Shown here piece by piece: positions 8,147 to 16,699 of a stretch of DNA of 64,000 nt. The position numbers and the translations under genes are program-made. The DNA is from Hydrocarboniphaga sp965279055 (GTDB taxonomy: Bacteria > Pseudomonadota > Gammaproteobacteria > Nevskiales > Nevskiaceae), in the NCBI RefSeq assembly GCF_965279055.1, contig NZ_OZ257125.1:1736001-1800000 (forward strand), written 5' to 3'. A model generated the notes under the pieces. That model searched no databases and was not told the origin of the DNA. It worked only from the letters and a program-made list of their open reading frames with translations. The stretch's first letter is position 1, and the number at the start of each line of letters is the position of its first letter.

Positions 8147-8830
8147 ATGAGCAGCTCCAGCCTGAGTGGTAAACGAATTCTGCTAACGCATGCCGACGTG
8201 TTCATGGGCCCGGTGCTGTGCGAGGTGCTGCGCGAGCATGGCGCTCAGGTGATCGCCAGCAGCGACGCCTTGATCGATGCGCAGGCGCCGGCCGCCGTCG
8301 TCGCGGCCGCCGGCGAAATCGACGTGCTGATCGCCAATCTGTCCTACCCGGCGCCGACGACACCGGCTGCCGAAACCAGCGACGAGGAATGGCGACACGC
8401 TTTCGCCGCGCTGGTCGATCCGCTGCCGCGGCTGTTCAAGGCGGTGCTCCCGGCGATGATCGCGCGCCGATCCGGCAAAATCCTGCTGATGGGCAGCGCC
8501 TCGGCGCTGCGCGGCATGAAACGCGCGTCCACCTATAGTGCGGCGCGTGGCGCCCAGCTGGCCTATGTGCAGGCCGTCGGCGTCGAAATGGCGGCGCACA
8601 ACATCCAGATCAACGCGATCGCGCAGAACTTCGTCGACAACCCGACTTATTTTCCGGCGGAAGTGCAGGCCGACCCACGCTTCAAGGAGCGACTCCGGCG
8701 CGAAGTGCCGCTGGGACGCCTGGTCGGCGCGCGCGAGGACGCCGAGTTCGCGGCCTATCTGTGCAGCGCCAGCGCCAACTGTTTCGTCGGTCAGGTGTTT
8801 CCGGTGTGCGGCGGCTGGGTGCCGCGCTAG
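8147..8830 (+). CDS. Putative halohydrin dehalogenase (SDR-derived)
   Basis: A 228-residue SDR-fold protein in which the NAD(P)-binding loop is replaced by T14-H-A-D-V-F19-M-G21. This exactly fits T-x4-F-x-G, the halide/nucleophile-pocket signature of halohydrin dehalogenases. The catalytic residues are Ser117, Tyr130 and Arg134 (S-x12-Y-x3-R), with Arg replacing the usual SDR Lys, as in that family. Length fits known members (about 225-255). These enzymes cleave vicinal haloalcohols to epoxides and halide without a cofactor, and run in reverse with azide, cyanide or nitrite. The ATG at 8147 follows GAGAGGA; a longer start at 8087 adds an unrelated leader. It is convergent, 4 bp from the hydrolase at 8835. 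Function is inferred from motifs only. Confidence 0.75.
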   Translation: MSSSSLSGKRILLTHADVFMGPVLCEVLREHGAQVIASSDALIDAQAPAAVVAAAGEIDVLIANLSYPAPTTPAAETSDEEWRHAFAALVDPLPRLFKAVLPAMIARRSGKILLMGSASALRGMKRASTYSAARGAQLAYVQAVGVEMAAHNIQINAIAQNFVDNPTYFPAEVQADPRFKERLRREVPLGRLVGAREDAEFAAYLCSASANCFVGQVFPVCGGWVPR

Positions 8831-8834
8831 CGCT

Positions 8835-9623
8835 TCAGTCCGCGTCGCGTTCGGCGATGAACGACAGCATCAGCGGCACGACCTCGTCGACCGCGGCCAC
8901 CAGATAGTTGTGCGCTGCACCGTTGACGATGTGCAGACGGCTGTCGTGCAGCGTGCGCGCCAGCTCCACTCCGGCGTCGAGCGCCACGGTGCGATCCTCG
9001 TCGCCGTGCAACACCAGGGCCGGCATGCGCAGCGCGGCGACGGCCTGTGCGCTGGTGCAGTAGCGGGCCAGCGCGGCGGCCTGTGCCGCGAGTCCGCGCT
9101 TGGTCGAGGTATCGCTGAGCAGCACCGCCCGATCGCGCGCGGCCGCCTCCGTCGTCGCGCGGCTGCCGTAGCCGCCACGGCTCGACAGCAGCCAGCGCAG
9201 CAGTGGCCGCGGCAGGTAATACAGCGCGCGCACCGCCGCCGGCATGCGCCGTTTTTCCGCTGACAGAATGCCGGTGCAGCCCAGGATCAGCGTGCGCACG
9301 CGCTGTGGCTGCTGCATCGCCAGCTCCAGCGCGATGACGCCGCCCATCGACACGCCATGCACATGCGCGCTGTCGATTCCGGCCGCATCCATCACCGCCA
9401 GCGCGTCGCGCGCCAGCTGCTGCACGGTGACGCGCCACGTGGTGTCGCTGCCGCCGGTGCCGCGATTGTCGAAGCAGATGACGCGATGGTGTGCGGCGAG
9501 CCGGTCGATCAGCGGATACCACATCCGCGCGCTATAGCAGTGGCCCATGATCAGCAGCAGCGGCGTGCCGCTGCCGCTTTCCTGCCAATGCAGGCGCACG
9601 CCGTCATTGATCGCGTAAGCCAT
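8835..9623 (-). CDS. Alpha/beta-fold hydrolase
   Basis: 262 residues, cytoplasmic (no signal peptide). A Ser-His-Asp hydrolase: nucleophile elbow G-V-S92-M-G, acid in LHGDEDRTV (about Asp208/210), His238 in NGAAHNY, and the FDNRGTGGSD strand typical of the family. Because the nucleophile is Ser, it is not a haloalkane dehalogenase. It starts 12 bp after the stop of the TonB-dependent receptor on the same strand, so both are probably one transcript. A plausible role is hydrolysis of the substrate imported by that receptor. It is convergent with the halohydrin dehalogenase-like gene. Confidence 0.88.
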   Translation of the reverse strand: MAYAINDGVRLHWQESGSGTPLLLIMGHCYSARMWYPLIDRLAAHHRVICFDNRGTGGSDTTWRVTVQQLARDALAVMDAAGIDSAHVHGVSMGGVIALELAMQQPQRVRTLILGCTGILSAEKRRMPAAVRALYYLPRPLLRWLLSSRGGYGSRATTEAAARDRAVLLSDTSTKRGLAAQAAALARYCTSAQAVAALRMPALVLHGDEDRTVALDAGVELARTLHDSRLHIVNGAAHNYLVAAVDEVVPLMLSFIAERDAD

Positions 9624-9635
9624 CGCGGCGGCGCG

Positions 9636-12068
9636 CTAGAAATCCAGACTCAGGCGGACCGAGTAGGTACGCGGCGCATTGAGCTGGTAGGCGGTGTAAG
9701 TGATCTGCGTGACCGAGGTGATCGTGCTGCCGCCGACGGCCTCGGTCGCGTTGAGGATGTTGGAAACGTTGAACGCCAGCACCGGCTTGATCGCCCAGGC
9801 GTCGGTGGTCAAAGTCAGGCCGGCGTTGAGCGTGCCGTAGTCGTTGATCGGCACGCTGTGGGTGATGTCGGCGTAGCCCTTGCCGATATAGCTGTAGTTG
9901 AGGTTGGTGCCGACCAGTGCCGCGCCCAGCGGCAGCAGGTAGGCGCCTTCTACCGTGTACTGCGACTTCGCGGCGCCCGGCATCTGCGTGCCCGCCGGCA
10001 CATCGTCGCCGTTGGATGCGCTGAAGGCTTCGGTGGTCTTGGAATCGGTCAGTGCCGCGTCCAGCGCGATGCTGAAGCCCGGCAGCGGCGTCAGCCAGCG
10101 CATGCTCGCTTCCAGACCGCGGCTGCGCGCCGCGCCGACGTTGTCGGTGTAATTCAGCGGCACACCGGTGGTGGTCTGGCCAATCTGCGGGTTCTTGTAT
10201 TCGATGTCGAACACGGTGACGTCGGCGTGCAGTGTGTTGTCGAGCCAGGCGGTGCGAAGGCCGGTCTCGTAATTCCACAACGAGTCCGACTTGTAGGTTG
10301 GCGGCACATTGTTGGTCGGCGACGACGGTACGCTCTGCAGGCCGCCGAAGCGGAAGCCGCGAGCGGCCTGCGCATACAGCGACAGATCGCGAGTGAAATG
10401 GAAAGTCGCGGCGAGCTTCGGGCTGATGCCGTTTTCCTTGATCGAATTGTTCGAGTAGTCCACGTCCTGGCCGTTGTTCGCGGCCAGCGCCAGCACGCCG
10501 GTGCCGAAGAAGCCGCCCTTGACTTCGGTGGTGTACAGACGCGCGCCGGCGGAGATTTCGAGGCGGTCCCAGAACTTGTCGCTGAGGTCGAAGAACAGCG
10601 CGCGTTCGCTGGCCTTGGGCGTGCTCAGCGCGTAGATCACCGAGCTCTTGTTGTACAGCGTGCTGCTGTCCAGACGCACGCCGTTGAGCAACTGGTCGAT
10701 CAGGCTGCCGTTGCCCAGCAGCGCCTGCTGCGCCAGCGTGTCGGCGAAAATCTCGAAGCGCACCTTGTAGTCGTACAGATAGGCACCGACCAGCCACTGG
10801 AAGCCGTCGCTGCCGGTGGATTGCAGGCGTATTTCCTGGGCGAAGGCATGCGAGTCGTCGTTGATCGTCTGGAACGCGGCGAGCGCGCGCGGATAGCCGG
10901 CTGGAGCCGGGCCGATCAAGGCCGAGGTCGCATCGGCGGTGATCGCGGCACTCTTGGTCGAATACGAACTCAACGAGATCGCGCGCATGCCGGCGAAGTC
11001 GTAGGCCGCTTCGAGACTGTCGAGCTGGAACTCGGTGTGCACCGGTGCCGGCAGCACCTGATGATTGCGCTCGCGCTTGTCGGGCGTGTCGGCGGTGTTG
11101 GTCGAGTTCGGCGCGCTGTAGTCCTGCTGCAGATGCGTCAGCTTGAACTTCAGATCATCCAGCGGTTGCCAGGCGAGGATCGCGCGGATCTGGTCGCTGT
11201 TGCCGTGGTCGACGTTCTTCTCCGGCGGATTCTTGTCCGGCAGATCGGTGACGCCGGAATACTGGCGATGCACGTAGCCGACGCGCAGCGCCAGAGCGTC
11301 GGAATACAGCGGAATATTGGCGACCGCGCCTTCGCTGAAAGCGGTGCTGCCACTGTCCGGGCTGACCACCTGGCTGAAACCGCGCGCATGCCATTCGCCC
11401 ATCACCGGGTCGGTCAGCACGTAGCGGATCGCGCCGGCCAGTGCGGCGCCGCCGAACAGGGTGCCCTGCGGGCCTTTCAGCACTTCGACGCTGGCCAGGT
11501 CGAAAGCAGCGAGGTCGGGCTGCACGTTGGAGATGTAAGGATCGGAGAACGCGACGTCGCCGATCAAAATGCCGGTCGGCGAGGGCAGCGCCGACAGGCC
11601 GGCGGTGTCGGTGCTGATGCCGCGGATCGAGATGCGCGGAAACATCGGCGCGATCTGGGTCATGGTCACGCCGGGCGACTGCTGCAGGTAGTCGTTGAGG
11701 CCGAGCTTGCCCTGTTCTTCGAGCTTGTTGCCGTCGAACGCGGTGATCGAGGCCGGAATGTCGCGCAGCGATTTCTGGCGCTTGGTTGCGGTGACGATCA
11801 CTTCCTCGAGCTGCACAGGCTCGTCGACGGAGCTGCGCTTCAGCGGCTCGGCGGCGGGCGCTTCGGAGCCGGCGACCGGGATCGTGCCGAGTTCGGCGGT
11901 GGCTTCGCCTGCAAGCGGCGTTGCGCTGGTTTCGTCAGAAGGCGTGGCTGGGTTCGGCGCGTCGGCAGCGCTTTGCTGCGCTGCAACGCTATTGGTCGTC
12001 GCCAGCAGGCAGGCCAGGGTTCCGGCGCGCGCAAGCCGACCGTTATGTGCAGCGATGCTCTTTGGCAT
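9636..12068 (-). CDS. TonB-dependent outer-membrane receptor
   Basis: 810 residues. A signal peptide ends around NSVAAQ and is followed by an Ala/Pro/Glu-rich segment of about 50 residues. The TonB-box/plug start is LEEVIVTATKRQKSLRDIP (about residues 88-106), the plug includes VEVLKGPQGTLFGGAALAGA, and a long beta-barrel ends in an aromatic residue (SVRLSLDF), as needed for outer-membrane insertion. This 'EEVIVTATKR' type is common for carbohydrate, aromatic or lipid ligands rather than only siderophores. The ligand is unknown. It forms an operon with the hydrolase at 8835. The promoter carries the CTGTC-N8-GACAG palindrome at 12117-12134. It probably depends on the TonB system at 3859-6380. 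Confidence 0.95.
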   Translation of the reverse strand: MPKSIAAHNGRLARAGTLACLLATTNSVAAQQSAADAPNPATPSDETSATPLAGEATAELGTIPVAGSEAPAAEPLKRSSVDEPVQLEEVIVTATKRQKSLRDIPASITAFDGNKLEEQGKLGLNDYLQQSPGVTMTQIAPMFPRISIRGISTDTAGLSALPSPTGILIGDVAFSDPYISNVQPDLAAFDLASVEVLKGPQGTLFGGAALAGAIRYVLTDPVMGEWHARGFSQVVSPDSGSTAFSEGAVANIPLYSDALALRVGYVHRQYSGVTDLPDKNPPEKNVDHGNSDQIRAILAWQPLDDLKFKLTHLQQDYSAPNSTNTADTPDKRERNHQVLPAPVHTEFQLDSLEAAYDFAGMRAISLSSYSTKSAAITADATSALIGPAPAGYPRALAAFQTINDDSHAFAQEIRLQSTGSDGFQWLVGAYLYDYKVRFEIFADTLAQQALLGNGSLIDQLLNGVRLDSSTLYNKSSVIYALSTPKASERALFFDLSDKFWDRLEISAGARLYTTEVKGGFFGTGVLALAANNGQDVDYSNNSIKENGISPKLAATFHFTRDLSLYAQAARGFRFGGLQSVPSSPTNNVPPTYKSDSLWNYETGLRTAWLDNTLHADVTVFDIEYKNPQIGQTTTGVPLNYTDNVGAARSRGLEASMRWLTPLPGFSIALDAALTDSKTTEAFSASNGDDVPAGTQMPGAAKSQYTVEGAYLLPLGAALVGTNLNYSYIGKGYADITHSVPINDYGTLNAGLTLTTDAWAIKPVLAFNVSNILNATEAVGGSTITSVTQITYTAYQLNAPRTYSVRLSLDF

Positions 12069-12090
12069 GTTGTCTCCTCGTTATGCCGCC

Positions 12091-12134
12091 AATGTGCAGC
12101 ATCGCGCTGTGCCGTGCTGTCAAAACCGGGACAG
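12091..12134 (-). promoter_or_regulatory. Crp/Fnr-type operator and promoter of the receptor-hydrolase operon
   Basis: CTGTC-AAAACCGG-GACAG lies at 12117-12134. On the minus strand a -10 candidate CACATT (12096-12091) follows after exactly 20 bp, placing the palindrome centre at about -41.5. This is one of four sites with identical geometry between 12091 and 18259. The -10 itself matches consensus poorly (3/6), as expected for an activator-dependent promoter. Confidence 0.6.
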
Positions 12135-12196
12135 GGGAGTGGATTCACGCCTAGTAAAAATGCAGGGTGCGTACTCGCATCGAATTCCCTCTGCTG

Positions 12197-12260
12197 TAGG
12201 AGCGGACCCTGTCCGCGACCGAGGCTGCAACGGTACAGTCGCGGACAGGGTGCGCTCCCA
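12197..12260. repeat. Extragenic inverted repeat between divergent receptor and transporter genes
   Basis: The 23-bp arms 12197-12219 (core CCCTGTCCGCGAC) and 12238-12260 are reverse complements with two mismatches, spaced by 18 bases. The sequence class (GGAGCG..CCCTGTCCGCGAC) resembles extragenic palindromes of Xanthomonadaceae and Pseudomonas. It separates the two divergent promoters and could act as a bidirectional transcription or RNA-stability element. Confidence 0.8.
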
Positions 12261-12277
12261 CCGTCGCAGCGCCGATC

Positions 12278-12321
12278 GTGTCCCGCTTTTGACAGTCGCG
12301 CCCGCCGTGTCCGACTAGAGT
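12278..12321 (+). promoter_or_regulatory. Crp/Fnr-type operator and promoter of the GPH transporter
   Basis: GTGTC-CCGCTTTT-GACAG lies at 12278-12295 and is followed after exactly 20 bp by TAGAGT (12316-12321, 4/6 to the -10 consensus). The inferred transcription start near 12328 leaves a 19-nt leader containing the GAGGGGA ribosome-binding site. The core TGTCCCG.TTTTGACA is nearly identical to the mirror-image site of the divergent receptor operon. Confidence 0.65.
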
Positions 12322-12346
12322 CGGCAAAAGCGAGGGGACCATAAAA

Positions 12347-13753
12347 ATGAAGTCGAACGATCCGACTCTGAGTCGCGGCCTGCTGCTGGCGTTTTCATTG
12401 CCGGCGGCGATGCAGGGCTTCATGCACGCGCCGGAAAATCTGCTGCAGGGCATCTATGCCAAACACGCCGGCCTGTCGCTGGCGGCGCTGGCGACGGCGA
12501 TGCTGCTGACGCGGCTGTTCGACGCGGTCACGTATCCGCTGATCGGCTGGCTGTCGGACATGACCGCGCGCCGCAGCGGCAGCCGCAAGGGCTGGATCGT
12601 ATTGGGCAGCGGCGTCACCGCGATCGGCCTGTGGTTTCTGTACCGGCCGCCGGCGGATGTCAGCGTCGCTTACTTCACCACCTGGTTCATGGTCACCTAC
12701 CTGGGCTGGAAGCTCACCGAAATCCCGTACAGCGCCTGGGGCGTGATGCTCAGCGGCGATTACGTGCAGCGCTCGCGCATCCAGCTGTGGCGGGGGCTGT
12801 GGACGCTGCTCGGCCTGCTGATGTTCTACGTCGCGCTGTACATCGCCAAGGCGGCGGGCTACACCGACGATACCGAGTTGAGCCTGCACAACCTGGGCTT
12901 GATGGCGGTGGTCATCGTCATCGGCGTGCCGCTGCTCAACGGCTGGTCGCTGTATCGCGTGCCCAAGGGTGAAATTCCGCCGCCAACCACCGGGCCGCGG
13001 CCGACGATGCGCGTACAGGCCGCGCTGCTGTGGGCGGCGATCGCCGGCAACCGGCCGCTGCTGCATTTTCTCGGCGCCTATGCGCCGCTGATGTTCCTGA
13101 TGGGCATCTCCACCGGCGCGCAGTACCTGTTCATCGACACGTATCTGGGCATGAGCAAGCAGCTCGCCGGCCTGCTGCTGCTGATGGGGCCGAGCACCCT
13201 GCTGTCGATTCCGTTCTGGGGCTGGTTGGCGATTCGCTACGAGCGTCATCGCGTGCTCGCCGTTGCAGTCGGGCTCTATGGCCTGCTGCATGCCGGCATG
13301 GCCTTCATTCCGCCCGGTGAAGCCGGTCTGATTCCGGTGGCGCTGCTGTCGACCGCCGTGGTGTTCTGCATCGGCTCCAATTTCGTGATACCGCTGGCGG
13401 TGCTCGGTGATATCGCCGACTACGGCCGGCTGCGTTACGGCCAGGACCAGTCGGGCATGTACGCCTCGTTTCTGTCGTTCGCGACCAAGTCGCTGACCGG
13501 CGTCGGCGCCGGCATCAGCCTGGCTGCGCTCGGCTGGTTCGGTTTCGACGCGACCGCCACCGAGCAAACCGCGCGCGGCGTGTTCGGTATCAAGCTGACC
13601 TATGTCTGGCTGTCGACGATAGGCGCGCTGATCGCCGCGCCGCTACTGTGGACCTTTCCGATCAGTCGCGCCCGGCATCAGCAGATTCGCGAGGAACTGT
13701 TGCTGCGGGATGCCGCGTTGCAGGCGGACAAGGATCAGGTGATCACCGGCTGA
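12347..13753 (+). CDS. MFS transporter of the GPH (glycoside-pentoside-hexuronide:cation symporter) type
   Basis: A 468-residue polytopic inner-membrane protein with about 12 hydrophobic segments. Features of the MelB/GPH group are visible: the N-terminal LLTRLFDAVTYPLIGWLSD segment, the SGSRKGW loop, and a central FIDTYLGMSKQLAGLLLL helix. In family members these proteins import glycosides with Na+ or H+. Pairing with an outer-membrane receptor and a GH1 glycosidase suggests a glycoside as substrate (inference). The ATG at 12347 follows GAGGGGACC. The 3' end overlaps the convergent GH1 gene by 19 bp. Confidence 0.88.
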   Translation: MKSNDPTLSRGLLLAFSLPAAMQGFMHAPENLLQGIYAKHAGLSLAALATAMLLTRLFDAVTYPLIGWLSDMTARRSGSRKGWIVLGSGVTAIGLWFLYRPPADVSVAYFTTWFMVTYLGWKLTEIPYSAWGVMLSGDYVQRSRIQLWRGLWTLLGLLMFYVALYIAKAAGYTDDTELSLHNLGLMAVVIVIGVPLLNGWSLYRVPKGEIPPPTTGPRPTMRVQAALLWAAIAGNRPLLHFLGAYAPLMFLMGISTGAQYLFIDTYLGMSKQLAGLLLLMGPSTLLSIPFWGWLAIRYERHRVLAVAVGLYGLLHAGMAFIPPGEAGLIPVALLSTAVVFCIGSNFVIPLAVLGDIADYGRLRYGQDQSGMYASFLSFATKSLTGVGAGISLAALGWFGFDATATEQTARGVFGIKLTYVWLSTIGALIAAPLLWTFPISRARHQQIREELLLRDAALQADKDQVITG

Positions 13754-14910
13754 TAATCCCCAGCCACACCGTTCGCGAGAATCACCTCGCGATACGCGGC
13801 GACCGCCGCCGTCGGCACGCGCCTCAGCTCCGGATCGCCGAGCACATCGACGCTGTACAGCCCGAAGCGCGGACCGTATTTGCCCCACTCGAAGTTGTCG
13901 GTCAGGCTCCAGTAGAGGTAGCCGATCACCTGGTTGCCTTCGTCGCGCGCGCGCTGCATCCAGTAAACGCTGTCGCGCAGCACGTCTTCGCGACGAATGC
14001 CGTCGGCACGCGGCTGCGCGTTGTCGGTCGGCATGCCGTTCTCCGCGATCAGCACCGGGATTTTCGGATAGCGGCGCGCGAGCTTGCGTATTGCGTGGGC
14101 GATGCCAGAAGGGTCCGGATCGACTTCCCAGATGCGGCCCGCGAGCAGTTCCTTGGTGACGCCGTGGTAGTAGTAGTCGAACGCGCTGCAGTCCATCTTG
14201 TCGGCGATGCCGTCGAGGAACAGCCAGTCGGTAAAGCGCTGCAACAGCACCGAGCGCCAGCCTCGGCCGCACCAGACGATGTTCGAGCTGACCATCGCGC
14301 TTGTATCGAGCGAGTGGATCAGGTCGTAGACCTGGCGATGCGCGCTGATCAGGTGCTGGCGCATCAGCCGCACCTGCGCCCATTTCATCTTGCGGTACTT
14401 CCACTCGATCAGGGTGAAAAAAGCGGCCTCGTTGAACGTCAGCCACAGCTTCACGTCGGCGTGGTAGCGCTGCGCGATCATCTGCGAATAGCGCACGAAA
14501 TCGGCGCAGGTCTGTGCACTGGTCCAGGCGCCCTGGTCGCCGACCCAGCCCGGGTAGACGAAGTGATCGAGCGTGATCAGCGTTGCGATGCCGGCCTGCT
14601 TCATCGCGAGAAGCACGTCGTCGTAGTAGGCGAGTTCCGTCTCGTCGAATTCGCCGCGACGTGGCTCGACTCGCGCCCAGTTGATGCCGATGCGGAAGGT
14701 GTTGCAGCCCAGGTCGCGTGCCAGCGCGATGTCCTCGCGATAGCGATGGCGAAAGTCCACCGCCTTGCCGTAGCGATCCTGGCTTGGCGTGGCGGCGTTG
14801 TAGCGATCCCAGTTGGAATCGACATGGCCGCCTTCGCTCTGATAGCCGGAGGTGGACACGCCCCAGATGAAATCCGCCGGCAGAGGCGACAGCTTGTTCT
14901 TGCTGGCCAT
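13735..14910 (-). CDS. Glycoside hydrolase family 1 (beta-glucosidase-like)
   Basis: 391 residues, cytoplasmic (no signal peptide). GH1 hallmarks are present: N-terminal PADFIWGVSTSGYQSEG, acid/base Glu161 in LTFNEA (usually NEP), and nucleophile Glu290 in IAENGM. It is about 50 residues shorter than typical GH1 enzymes (about 440-450), so some loops are missing. It hydrolyses beta-glycosides with retention in characterised relatives. The start lies 6 bp after the carboxylesterase stop on the same strand, indicating one operon and possibly sequential deacylation and deglycosylation. The stop overlaps the convergent transporter gene. Confidence 0.92.
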   Translation of the reverse strand: MASKNKLSPLPADFIWGVSTSGYQSEGGHVDSNWDRYNAATPSQDRYGKAVDFRHRYREDIALARDLGCNTFRIGINWARVEPRRGEFDETELAYYDDVLLAMKQAGIATLITLDHFVYPGWVGDQGAWTSAQTCADFVRYSQMIAQRYHADVKLWLTFNEAAFFTLIEWKYRKMKWAQVRLMRQHLISAHRQVYDLIHSLDTSAMVSSNIVWCGRGWRSVLLQRFTDWLFLDGIADKMDCSAFDYYYHGVTKELLAGRIWEVDPDPSGIAHAIRKLARRYPKIPVLIAENGMPTDNAQPRADGIRREDVLRDSVYWMQRARDEGNQVIGYLYWSLTDNFEWGKYGPRFGLYSVDVLGDPELRRVPTAAVAAYREVILANGVAGDYQPVIT

Positions 14911-14916
14911 GCGCGG

Positions 14917-16485
14917 TCAGGCCAGTGACACGTCGGCCCAGAACGGCCGTCGTTCGCCGCCCCAGTCCGGCGCCAGGCGCGCGGGCGTGTCGAAGACCAT
15001 CGTCGTGCGCGTCTGCGTGTCGTACGGCGTCCACGGCGCCAGGCCGCGGACCTGCGGCTTGCCGTTGCGCGCGAACGAGGTCCAGGCGTCGAGCATCTGC
15101 TCGCACAGCAATCGCGTCGGCTCGTCGTCGCGCAGCAGCCGCCGTGCCGGCGTGCAGCGGAAGCTCAGCGCCACGTCGATGCCGTGCACCGCGCCGAGGC
15201 CTTCGATCGCCGACTCGTAGTCGAGCTGATACAGATAGGTCCGGCCCGGATGGCCGGCCGCATGCGCTTCGGCCGCGCGTATCGTCGGCATGCGGTAGAA
15301 CGCGTCGTGATTGATTTCCTGAGCGACGCTGCGGCCGCCCTGCAGGGTCAGCCGGCCGTAGTGCTCGCGCGCGGCGCGCAAATCGCGGTTCGGCACCAGG
15401 CCGTCGAGCACCGTGGAGAACAGCCGCGCCGACAGCGACTGCCACAGCGGAAACACCAGCGAGAACAGCTGGCCGTCGTCGCGGCAGGTGCCGAGCATCA
15501 GGTCGATGTCGTTCGGCGTGCCCTGTGGATACACCGTCATCGGCGACTGCGGCAGGAAGGCGCCGCCGGTGGCTGCGCCCATGTACGCGATCTTGCGCCG
15601 GCTCAGCGAGCCGTAGCGATCCGGATCGGGGCCGCGCATCGTGCGTTTGGACATCGCGGACTGCAGCTTCATCAGCTGCGCCTGATCGAGCGCGGCCAGC
15701 GCCTGCGCGTCGCCGGCCTTGACGCCGACATCGGCGAGCACGTCGCGCGCCAGCGCGTGATAGTCGTCGGCCGGAGCACAGGTGTCGGGCATGCCGCCCA
15801 TCGCGATGCCACGGTGGAACAGGCCCTTGGCCTGCGGGCTCGCCGCGAGTTGATACAGCGCGAAGGCGCCGGCTGACTCACCGAATACGGTGACGTTGGA
15901 GGCGTCGCCGCCGAAGGCCGCGATGTTCTGCTGCACCCAGCGCAGCGCCTCGACCTGGTCGAGCAGGCCGCGGTTGTCGGCGCAGAATTCGCCGTCGAAC
16001 AATCCCGAGCCATGCAGGAAACCCGGAGGGCCGAGGCGGTATTGAATGACGACGATGACGACGTTGCGGCGTGCGAACGGCGTGCCGTCGTACAAGCTGT
16101 TGGCGGCGCCCGCGGTGAAGCCGCCGCCGTGTATCCACAGCATCACCGGCAGTTTCGCCCCGGCATCCAGGCTCGGTGTCCATACGTTGAGCAGCAGGCT
16201 GTCGTCGCCCTGCTTGATTTCCAGCGAGCCACCGATCGCGTCCAAGTAGCGTGCGCGCGCCGACGGAATCGGCCAGCGCAGGCCGCCGGTGGCACCGGCG
16301 AACTGCAGGCAGGCATCGCCGTAGTGGCGCGCGTCCAGCGTGCCGCTCCAGGGCTTGCGCGGCTGCGGAGGCAGCCAGCGCGCGAGTCCGCCGACCGGCT
16401 CGGCATAGGGAATGCCGCGGAACACATGGATGCCGTCTTCGGTATCGCCGGCGATGGCGCCGTTGTTGATGCGGATCGTGGTCAT
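14917..16485 (-). CDS. Type-B carboxylesterase
   Basis: 522 residues of the carboxylesterase/para-nitrobenzyl esterase family. The N-terminal GIPYAEPVGG segment, the oxyanion hole HGGGF (119-123) and nucleophile Ser204 in FGESAGAF are visible, and a late GAVHGID may supply the catalytic His. There is no signal peptide, so it is cytoplasmic and acts on an imported ester. It is the first gene of the esterase-GH1 operon. The promoter has the CTGTC-N8-GACAG operator at 16548-16565, with the best -10 of the four (TAGGAT). Confidence 0.92.
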   Translation of the reverse strand: MTTIRINNGAIAGDTEDGIHVFRGIPYAEPVGGLARWLPPQPRKPWSGTLDARHYGDACLQFAGATGGLRWPIPSARARYLDAIGGSLEIKQGDDSLLLNVWTPSLDAGAKLPVMLWIHGGGFTAGAANSLYDGTPFARRNVVIVVIQYRLGPPGFLHGSGLFDGEFCADNRGLLDQVEALRWVQQNIAAFGGDASNVTVFGESAGAFALYQLAASPQAKGLFHRGIAMGGMPDTCAPADDYHALARDVLADVGVKAGDAQALAALDQAQLMKLQSAMSKRTMRGPDPDRYGSLSRRKIAYMGAATGGAFLPQSPMTVYPQGTPNDIDLMLGTCRDDGQLFSLVFPLWQSLSARLFSTVLDGLVPNRDLRAAREHYGRLTLQGGRSVAQEINHDAFYRMPTIRAAEAHAAGHPGRTYLYQLDYESAIEGLGAVHGIDVALSFRCTPARRLLRDDEPTRLLCEQMLDAWTSFARNGKPQVRGLAPWTPYDTQTRTTMVFDTPARLAPDWGGERRPFWADVSLA

Positions 16486-16521
16486 CGATGGTGGCTGCGA
16501 GCGCCGGGATGGAGTAGCTGC

Positions 16522-16565
16522 ATCCTAGACACTGCGGTTGCGGCTCGCTGTCACGGGTTTGACAG
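16522..16565 (-). promoter_or_regulatory. Crp/Fnr-type operator and promoter of the esterase-GH1 operon
   Basis: CTGTC-ACGGGTTT-GACAG lies at 16548-16565. On the minus strand TAGGAT (16527-16522, 4/6) follows after exactly 20 bp, giving an inferred start near 16515 and a 29-nt leader. The spacing is identical to the sites at 12117, 12278 and 18216. Confidence 0.65.
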
Positions 16566-16646
16566 TGCGGCAAGAGAAGGCGACGTGCTTCTTGCCACGG
16601 GCCTGCTCGGAAGGAACGTGTTCTTGCAGCGATGGCACCACCAAAT

Positions 16647-16688
16647 CCCGTTCCTCCCGAGTAGCGGGCTCGCCCGCGTATCGAGGGA
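16647..16688. repeat. Single REP-like element downstream of the Crp/Fnr gene
   Basis: CCCGTTCCTCCCGAGTAGC begins a 42-bp element with the internal hairpin GCGGGC-TC-GCCCGC (16664-16677) and the ending GTATCGAGGGA. The same outer sequence recurs at 26146-26232 and 63290-63386. It lies 11 bp past the Crp/Fnr stop and may help end that transcript. Confidence 0.75.
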
Positions 16689-16699
16689 CCGCGCAAAGC

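Noticed and set aside
8835..9623. Alpha/beta hydrolase considered as a haloalkane dehalogenase partner of the halohydrin dehalogenase-like gene
   Set aside because: The nucleophile elbow contains Ser (GVSMGG), not the Asp needed for haloalkane dehalogenases, and the gene belongs to the receptor operon on the other strand.
9357..12344. Plus-strand open frame of about 995 codons opposite the TonB-dependent receptor
   Set aside because: The minus strand encodes a complete receptor with plug and barrel. The plus-strand translation has no recognisable family and starts inside the hydrolase.
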